Origin: Moniliella sp. 'wahieum'
Lineage: Eukaryota > Basidiomycota > Moniliellomycetes > Moniliellales > Moniliellaceae
Direction: 5' to 3'
Assembly (NCBI GenBank): GCA_003971905.1
Contig: RSEE01000013.1
Location: 124,001-188,000, forward strand
Length of the DNA stretch: 64,000 nucleotides
Shown here piece after piece: positions 56,554 through 64,000 of the stretch (position 1 is the stretch's first letter; every line of letters starts with the position of its first letter). The notes beneath the pieces were generated by a model that did no database searches, was not told where the DNA came from, and saw nothing but the letters and a program-made list of their open reading frames with translations. The position numbers and the translations under genes were made by a program.

Positions 56554-57061
56554 GACGATGTCAAGAGACAACAGGAACCAACCACAGTTCCCTGCAGAAC
56601 CGTACTCGAGCAAAAAAAAAGAGGAGACAGAGTATTGACTGAATTGCACCGACGGTCCTTGAAATGTTCGTATTTCCATATCGCCGCTGTTTTCTCCTCG
56701 TCACGCGTCACTGATCACCGGTCACACGTCACACGTCACGCGTCACTAGCGTCACTAGTCACTGTCCCTTTTGTGTGCCAGCGGGGAGGCTTGGGGGCCG
56801 TGATTATATATAATTCGCGAGGATTGACACGATATCGATGACAAGCCGTTCTCGCGCCTGCGCCTGAGTTCGCTTCTCCTTTCTACACTCCACGACCACC
56901 ACTGCTTGCATCTGGTACTGGTTTACTAAACATCCGCGCTCATGATTAGCCGCCTAACGTGCTCCTAAGCAAAAGCGGGGCCATGCAAATGTGGGCCGTC
57001 CCGTCAGATCTGTGACCACGTCACCAGATAAGTTTAGGTCCAAAAGGATCAATCTCCCAAT
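56554..57061. promoter_or_regulatory. PWP1 upstream region
   Basis: About 500 nt between the PWP1 start and the nitrilase stop. It contains the CGTCAC cluster. No gene was seen. Confidence 0.45.
56699..56764 (-). promoter_or_regulatory. Cluster of TGACG-type sites upstream of PWP1
   Basis: Within 66 nt there are six CGTCAC, one GGTCAC and one AGTCAC. On the PWP1 strand these read GTGACG/GTGACC/GTGACT, containing the TGACG half-site of CREB/ATF bZIP factors. They lie about 145-210 nt upstream of the PWP1 ATG. Confidence 0.55.
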
Positions 57062-58019
57062 CTAGGTGGGCATGCCACCTCTGACACCCTTGACCTGACG
57101 ATCGGTTCCAAGCCACAGAAGGTCGGGTCGACTGTAATGGCCACCAATATCAACAAAGGACTTGAAAACGAGGATGAGGTCGAGGTCAATGTCAGCATAG
57201 AGAATGCCTTCCTCGACCTGGCCAAGAGGCTGGGAAAGCTGGCGGCCGTCAGGACCAAAAATCGCTGAGGATCCACCACCGGGGCTACTCATCATCGGCC
57301 CGCCGTTCGTTTCGTTGGCCTCGATCGCATTTTCGGTGAGAACGGCCGTGCTGTGCAGCACAAAGCAGCCAGCTTCGATGGCAAACGTGCGCGCCAAGGT
57401 TTGGCAGCCCTCTGCCGACATGGAGAACAAGTCTTGACCTGCAGGTCCAGAGTGCGGCGTGACCGAGGGCCAAGCGGCAAAGTGAATTTGTGGACGCTGG
57501 ATGGCGACATGATACTTGAGAAGTGGTTGGATATGCTCCCAGCATGATAAGGCCGAATATCGTACGCCATCGACAGCGACCACGTCTGACAACGTCTCGG
57601 CCGTGCCATCCCCAAATATGGTTCTCTCCATATGAGTGGGTTTAAGTTTACGACGATGAGAAAGGATGGCGCCGTTGTTGTCAATGATTGCCTGGGAAAT
57701 ATAGAGTGAGTCCCCAGCCCGTTCGGAGAAGCCCAGCCCAACGACGATGTTGAACCGGCAGCAGCAGCGCAGATCGTGCGCATTTCGGGAGAATCAACCT
57801 TGAGAGAACTGTTGAGGTACTTGATGGTCAAACTGGGATCAATGCACGGGTCCAGACCCACAATGGGTAGCCCGGGATCCACACTTCGGGAAAGGCAATA
57901 ACATGAGCTCCATTCTCGGCTGCCTCTTTCATCAAGGAGATTGTCTTTGCAACACAACCTTGGAGGTCAAACCAGACTGGCTCTTGCTGGGTGCATGCGA
58001 CGCGAAGAGAGGTGGCCAT
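57062..58019 (-). CDS. Nitrilase / cyanide hydratase family protein
   Basis: Thiol hydrolase of the nitrilase branch, which turns nitriles to acids or cyanide to formamide. ATG 58019 gives [20 protein letters not shown], then [19 protein letters not shown] with the catalytic Glu. The Lys is in [18 protein letters not shown] and the nucleophile Cys in [53 protein letters not shown] and [13 protein letters not shown] follow, and the end is [16 protein letters not shown] at 57062. Size is about 319 residues. Frame changes near 57640, 57730 and 57860. Cyanide hydratase and aliphatic nitrilase are hard to tell apart without alignment. Confidence 0.9.
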
Positions 58020-59720
58020 GGCGGGAAAGAGACGAATACATGAATAGATGGGGCGGATGCGACTTCCGATCCAGCATGCGTATCTGCTTCTCAGCGCAGT
58101 AGCTATTTATGAGATTCCGAGAGCATGTTTCTCTGTTGGCAGCAATGTGACTTTTTGTGACTGTCTGTGGACGAAGACAATGAGATTCCGGCGCGTACGC
58201 ATGCGTCCATGATCGATGAGCGATATGGATGTTCGGCACAGATAACGCGAATGACGAGATCGATTAAATGAACAGTGGGATCTACTGAGAACGAATGTAC
58301 AGTAGTAACTCACCGGTCTCACCAAGGAGGGGGAGGGTCGCAGTTAAGTATTATAGCCCTAGATCGCGTTCATTTCATTGACAGAGCTTAAGACTGGGAC
58401 AGGGAAATAATCGATGCTCGATAAGCTCATGTTTTGGTTGTTCCGTTGCCTTTTCAAATATCTCGGGCCCTATTGAGCTTCGATCGTATCCCCCTGCCAC
58501 TTTTCGCGGCGATGACTCAGCCCGTCCACTAACATCGGCACCTATGAAGTACCCACGCCGCTATCCGGCTAACCCTCTCGCCATGTATCAAGCTGTCACA
58601 ATAAGTTCATCATTATCACTGGTTCTCTTCAAGCTTAAATTTTTTGGAAGCAGGCAAAGACTGGGATACGAAACTCATCTCCTTCATATGTGCCACTGCA
58701 CCAAACAAACCCCGAATGTCACAAAGGGTAAAGCGAAGGAGACCAGAGTCGAGGCTAGTAGACCAATAAAAGGAATGTATCAAAATCGTTCATGGGAAGA
58801 AGGAAGAGCAGAGGACATGGCGCGAAGCGGAAGAACAGGGAAGGAGCGAGACGCGCTCGGGACGAAGAAATTGGAAATAGGCGCGAGATCAACCAAACTA
58901 CTGTGACACCGAAGAACTTTTGAAAAAAACAGAACGTCTGCAGAAGGACTCACTGACTCGGCTCCACCACAGGCTAGCACGGCCTGCCTCCGCCACATGG
59001 GCCTTATGGCCAGTCTCAGTCAAATGATTGCCCGCGAATTCTGCTGGTGTTACAAGCATATACTAGCTCCCTACAGGTTCAGACGCAAGGTTACGCAGTC
59101 CTGCATGTGGATGATATCAGTTGGTCCCGAGAAGAGAGAAAAACGGGGAGCCCACGGCATTAGGATACTACTATGTGCCACCATGAGCGCTTCTCAGAGT
59201 GGCGTATTCTTTCTTTCTCTCTACTTGTTTTCTGTCGTTCGGGACTCTGTAGTATGCAAGGAAATGGAGGCAGTCAACTGCAGAAGAGACTAATAATCGT
59301 CACAAGATGATGTTGTTGGGTCGTGAATCGCACCTGAAAATGCAATGCAGCAACAACTAGTAGAACTGAGAGACCGCGCACAGTATGACAGAGAGGGCAA
59401 ATGCAACTCAAGGTTACGAACGATTCAGAGCCAGTGGTATATATAGGTGAGAAATAGGTTGTCGGAGATGATCGATCGATCTTAAAAACCTTTATGGAGA
59501 GAACAGAGCGTTGGGCCCACTTACGGAAACAACAAGCCGCTCAGCTCGAAGCATATCGACAATACGTTATTTTGATGAGAGACCATGGCAATATTGAGGC
59601 GTACAAGAGGGTAGTAGGATGCTGTTGGTATATACCAACACAACGTGATACATGCATGATGGCACCGGGCGCACCCACAGAGAGAGGGAGTGGAGAAAGC
59701 AGATGAAAATCCATCGCATC
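58020..59720. other. Intergenic region
   Basis: About 1.7 kb between the nitrilase start and the SET1 stop. No gene was seen; short open frames without domains. AT-richer than the flanks. It must hold the nitrilase promoter and SET1 3' UTR. Confidence 0.5.
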
Positions 59721-62700
59721 TTAGAGGAAGTGACGGCATCCTTCAGAGCCACAAAGACAAGGGATCGCATCTTCATCATTGGCATTGGCAGCCAATTTAT
59801 AGTCGTACGTGATCTCGTCCCCTGGCTCGATCCAGTCCTTGGCAAACAGAACAATCCGCTTGTCCCCATTGACAGTTAAGATTTTGGCGTTGCAGTTGGG
59901 TGTGCAGCAGTGGTTCACCAGGCGAGCAATGTTACCCTGCGCGTCGCATCAACGACCAGGTCATTGTCGACGCGAAAGAGGTAGGTCGAGAACTGACCGG
60001 ACCGTTCATATGCCTTCTCACGCTCATCGGCCAGTTGGTGGCGCACTAGCTCACCCACATACTCGATCACCATGTCCCCCGGACAGATCGACTCCAGCGC
60101 ATACAGCCCCCAGTCGTGGATGCGAGACCTGGCGAACCGCAGCGCTTTCTTGCGCGTGCGAAGTTGGTTGATCGATAAGAGTTCCGAGTCAATGGTCGAG
60201 TCCCGCTTCTGAAGCTCAAAGTTGGCCACCAACCTGCGGCCGTCCGCACGGGCCTCGCGCGCGCTTGCCAAGACGCCAGCGGCAGTCTTGCCCCCTACAA
60301 GAGAGTCTTCTTGAAGGTCAGGCACGTGGAGAGACTGACTTGTGTCGTGGGTGCACGCGGAACATGCCTTCGGACCTGGTCGAGCCCGATGCCAGACAGG
60401 GCAAGACACCCTCCTCCTCCTCCGTCTCCTTGACTCCCCCCTCCGTCTCGTCCATAGGTTCAGCACTGCCCCATGAGGTCCCTGGGCCAACCGCTCTGAG
60501 CTGCTCTAAGGCCCGCCTGGCATAATACAGGTCCTCCTCGTCCTCGACAATGCCCATGGCGTGCAGATCGGCCGCTGTATCCTCCGTTCGCGGCACGGTC
60601 TGCCGTGCTGCCTTCTTGACAGGCCGCGGTGCAAGCGTAGGAGTGGGAGCATCATCCAAGGTCGGTTCGGGTGACTGCTCGTGGTTGGAAGCATAGGACT
60701 CGCCATTCGGTGGATCTGTGGAACGGATGCGGTCTCCTTTTTCTTTTTAGAAGCGCGCGCCTTCTTACTGGTAGAAGCCACCGCACCGGACTTTGAAGGG
60801 CCCTGGGCGTTCTCCATCTTACCAAGATCTGGTGCTGGTACCTTCGTCTCCTCCATGGTCACATCCTCAGCTGTATTTCCTTTGGCCTCAGCAGCATCCG
60901 GTTCAGCCAACAACATATCCAGCGCAGCGTCCACCGGATCTTCGGCGGCAAAAAGACGCTGAAGCAGCGCCTCATCTGCCACGCTGGTTCTGGATGTTTT
61001 TGCGATACATCCTGGGCTTTGCTCTTAGGCTCCCGGGATTCGGTCTCGGAGTCGGTAAAGTCGGGCAAGGTCCGACGAGAGTGTGACCTTGGGGGAGAAG
61101 AGGACACAGACTGATTCGCTGTCGACTTCCTCTCACGTTCGAGCTTGGGGTCGGACTCAGTAGAGTCGGGCAGGTGGCGACGAAGAGGTTTGGGAACCAA
61201 GTTCTTGGAGCGCTTCTCGTTGAAACGAGATGCACCCTTTCGCCATCGTCCACATCCCCTTTGGAATGAAGGGGGACATCAGCCTTTGCCTTAGAAGGAC
61301 GCGCTCTCTTCCCCGGATGGGAGGTGGAGAGGGGAATGGTTTCTGTCCTGTTGGAGGCCCTGGAAGGCTGCCTTTTACGGAACACAGGCATCTCCTCGTC
61401 CTCGTCCTCGTCCTCCCTTCCTCTTCTGGGACGGCACGCGGCTTTGTTGGGGCGTGCAACGGCTCAGTTTCCGTACTCCTGATACTTGGCCCGCTCGATT
61501 TAGCATTACCACCAGTAACCTCGTTGTCGTGACTGGGGACGACGCCTCACCTTGCTGGGTTGGCAGACGATTCAATGTATCACCGCGCTCGGCGACTGCG
61601 CCTGGAGCTGAGACCTGGAGGACCTTGGGCACCCTCGGGATCGAGGGCAACTTGCGACCAAAGGATGGTAACCCCCCCTTGGATGTTCTAGGGGGCAGAG
61701 TGACTGGGAGGGGGGGTGGGCCTTCAGCTTCAGGGGCATGGGCAGGATCGGATTTCTCCCCATCTCCGAGGGCAGGCATGGTCGGTGTCAAGGAGGCAGT
61801 GGGTGGCGAAGTGCCGGCGGTGGAAATTGTTTCCCCTGCCGGAGAAGGCGCAGTGGGCGAGACCGAAGCAACCCCCGACACAAATGGATGAAGTGCCGAA
61901 TCTCGCCTGGCTTTCAACGCCAAAGCCAGCTCAGGTCGACAGAATCGTACACCCACGTCGGCAAAGAAGCGTTGCTTCAGCTCGGATACCAAGCGTGTGG
62001 AAGCCTCGTTGACTAAATCTGAACGGCTCCAGCTCGTGCTTTTTGGATAGAAAGCAGCACTAGGAGAGGCAGCGAAAGGGGGATGTGGATGATACGAAAA
62101 GCGTGATCCATGTGGCGAGCGCTGTTCGAAACTCGTGATGTTAGAATGACACCTAGGAAGAGCCCAAAGGGAGCTACTCACCGGGAGGGTTTGGGGTCTT
62201 TGACATTGATCGCGGAAGGCATGTCGACACGATCGGTGTAAACGGTCCCGGTAGTTTCCACTGAAGATATTTCTCGAGCCCGAACTGAAGGAGGAGCAGC
62301 CCAGGCTGATGAAGCAGGAATGGATACGGCAGAGGGGGACCCCTCTGCACGAGAGGAAGGCCGTTCAGCGTTCCCATTCAAATAGGTACGGCGCGATGCA
62401 TCGTCTTGGGCATACTGATTGGGTCCGACCACGTCATCAGCGATGCGGGGTCGAGCGTGAGGCGGAGCGCCAGTAGGATCATCGTCAGGAGCAGGCCGCT
62501 TGAGCGAGGCAACTTCTTCTGTTTCCAATTGCGTCCCCAATTCTGACGAATCGGGCCCGTTCTTAAAATGGGACGAACGCCGGTCCCAGTCCGGACCGCG
62601 ATCCCAACCCCGCAATCCCTTGTCTCTGTCCCTTTCCCTGTATCTTTCTCCACTCCCTGGTAGTGAAGAACTGTATCGGGAGTGTCGGGGGAGAGTGGCT

Positions 62701-63400
62701 TGCTCAAGCTTACACCAGATCGCCGATATTGGTGCTCCCTTTCCCGCGTCCTTGCATCATGCCCAAATTCGTCGAGAGAACTGCTGCTCTCCTTGCGTTC
62801 GCGCCTCTCATCTCTGTGGTGCCGGGAGGGAGATACATCGCGGTCCCGGCGCTGTGACCTGCGATATGGGGAACGCGATCGAGAGCGAGAGCGAGAGCGA
62901 GAGTATCGGTCCCGATCGGGGTGATGTCGGTGCTCTCTGGAATCTGTCCGAGCCGAATGCGGGCTTGTGGCCAGCTTCTGTCGAGGAGGCGGTTGGTCAA
63001 ACCGGGACCGGTACGTAGAAGTACGCCGCGTGGGGGGCTGGGGGGGCGGTGGTCTGGAATGGCCGCGGCTTTGGTCGTCACGTTTGTCATCCCGCGAAAA
63101 GCTCGGTCGCGCTTCGTGAAGGGAGGGGGCAGGTGGTCTGCTGTGGCTGCTACGCTCTAGCCTACTGCCGAGTTCAAAGCGCGGAGGGGCACGGGGAAAG
63201 GGCTGCTGCTCGCGCTCAGCGCTCTTGAGAGCGGGACAGGCATCGCGTGAACTGGATGCGCTGGCTCCTGCATGCGCAGAGCTTGGTCGGGAGGACTCGC
63301 GTGGAGGGGGCGGCGGAGAGTCCAGGGAGGCGTCCAAAAAGGCAGAGCTGATGCGAGGTGCTCTGGCCTTGACTTTGGCCTTGATCCGCACGGTGGACAT
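59721..63400 (-). CDS. SET1: Histone H3K4 methyltransferase SET1 (COMPASS)
   Basis: Catalytic COMPASS subunit methylating H3 Lys4. ATG 63400 gives MSTVRIKAKVKARAPRISSA. The first 340 residues are very rich in Arg, Ser and Asp with an RS run (YSRSRSRSRSRSPYRR). An intron at 62122-62181 (GTGAGT donor) precedes SFYP-type sequence with SELKQRFFADVGVRFCRPEL, then a long disordered middle with acidic and basic patches. The N-SET region is near 60500-60650 (DLHAMGIVEDEEDLYYARRA). The SET domain is ALRFARSRIHDWGLYALESI, GDMVIEYVGELVRHQLADER, YLFRVDNDLVVDATRR, NHCCTPNCNAKILTVNGDKR and EPGDEITYDYKL. The post-SET motif is CLCGSEGCRHFL at the stop 59721. I did not see an RRM. Frame breaks near 59920, 60500, 60700, 61000, 61180, 61400 and 62580. 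Confidence 0.9.
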
Positions 63401-63615
63401 GGATATGGAGGATGGGGCGCGGATGGGGGGCGGAGGAGCGCGGTGGGCGCAGGGGCAAGGCAGAGGAGGGGGTGGGGGGGGCGATGCGGTGGGCAGCCCA
63501 GTGGCGAGCGACTCAAACCAACAATTTGGATTGGACGCAGCTGGTGATTTGCCTCAAGCCTGAAGCTTCGTTCTCCGCCGCACGCCACGCCAACTAGAAG
63601 TTGAAAGATTCCGAC
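63401..63615. promoter_or_regulatory. Divergent promoter, SET1 and the last gene
   Basis: A 215-nt interval between opposite starts, with a G-rich run at 63460-63482. No recognised element. Confidence 0.4.
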
Positions 63616-64000
63616 ATGGCCATCACCCACCTGTCTCCCTCCACGTTCCACCCACGCCGCCCCGTGCCCGCGCCTGATAGGCTGCTCCTCGCCCCTTCCT
63701 CTCTCGCCCACACCGCCCTGGGACCCTCCCGCGCCAGCAGTCTGTCAATCGGCAGCATCCTTCGCGACATCCTCCCTCTCCCCGGCGATGGAGGCCGAGG
63801 CGGCCGAGATGTCGACGTAGGTTTTGTTTGTTTTACCTGGTCCCGCTCAAGCACTCTCCCCCCGTCCCCCGTACACCTGCTTCCCGGGCATCTGGCCCGG
63901 CATCTACCCCTCATCCGTTCTGCAATTTGATATGCGTCCGAGTGGTGCCTCTCCGCTCCTGCATCGGTCCACGCTGTGTCTGGCGCAAGCAGGGGGAGGA
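63616..64000 (+). CDS. Unidentified gene, 5' part only
   Basis: ATG 63616 opens a frame reading MAITHLSPSTFHPRRPVPAP, then SRASSLSIGSILRDILPLPG and DGGRGGRDVD. A possible donor GTAGGT follows at 63817; otherwise the frame runs on to 63930. No domain is visible in this short part and the gene continues beyond the window. The position, divergent from SET1 and with a Met after a purine, supports a real start only weakly. Confidence 0.4.

Noticed and set aside
1-64000. CRISPR arrays, transposons or viral genes
   Set aside because: No regular spaced repeats, no transposase, reverse transcriptase or capsid-like sequence and no long terminal or inverted repeats were seen on either strand.

Overview
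The window is nuclear DNA of a fungus, most likely a basidiomycete yeast-like or smut-related lineage (Ustilaginomycotina would fit). The grounds are a GC-rich, compact, intron-poor layout; short spliceosomal introns (about 47-100 nt) with GTACGT/GTATGT/GTGAGT-type donors and CTAAC-like branch sites; intron-bearing tRNA genes; and fungal housekeeping genes (clathrin, SNX4, ATG6, GPI18, SET1 and others). The placement within Basidiomycota is inference.

Reading note: most long genes change frame several times with no possible intron at the switch point. In conserved genes (RPL19, beta-tubulin, RPS27, clathrin, lipase B) the frame is recovered if one base is assumed missing, usually from a run of identical bases. 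I take this as uncorrected sequencing deletions, not pseudogenes, so coordinates of the affected CDSs are outer limits and not clean reading frames. Short genes such as RPP1 and PHF5A, and most of PWP1, read cleanly.

Layout. 0-9 kb: a LIM-domain protein (+), a doubtful small ORF, a geneless AT-richer stretch, and a YTH-domain-like protein (+). 9.6-19.4 kb (all -): clathrin heavy chain, sorting nexin SNX4/ATG24 and ATG6/Beclin, a trafficking/autophagy block. 20-23.7 kb: divergent ribosomal protein pair RPS27(-)/RPL19(+), an NDUFAF2-like complex I assembly factor (-) and dUTPase (+). 23.8-35 kb: GPI mannosyltransferase II GPI18/PIG-V (-), an MCH1/nodulin-like MFS transporter (+), a DAL5-type MFS transporter (-), a DHHC palmitoyltransferase (-) and a zinc-free MDR oxidoreductase (+). 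35.8-42.3 kb: two lipases of one family flanking tRNA-Val(UAC) and a second LIM protein. 43-51 kb: tRNA-Leu(AAG), RPP1, a divergent beta-tubulin, a small unknown protein, an OTU deubiquitinase, tRNA-Trp(CCA) and the splicing factor PHF5A/RDS3. 51-64 kb: a DUF1776 Rossmann protein (-), a Cys-containing unknown (+), the WD40 ribosome-biogenesis protein PWP1 (-), a nitrilase (-), the H3K4 methyltransferase SET1 (-), and the start of an unidentified gene (+).

I see no mobile element, CRISPR, rRNA or secondary-metabolite cluster. The points most worth a second look are a YTH-like domain split by a roughly 300-residue insert, a beta-tubulin with non-canonical residues at positions 12, 167 and 198, a SET1 with an RS-like N-terminus, an OTU protease with Asn in place of the usual Asp before its catalytic Cys, and TAGGGTT boxes shared by ribosomal protein promoters.
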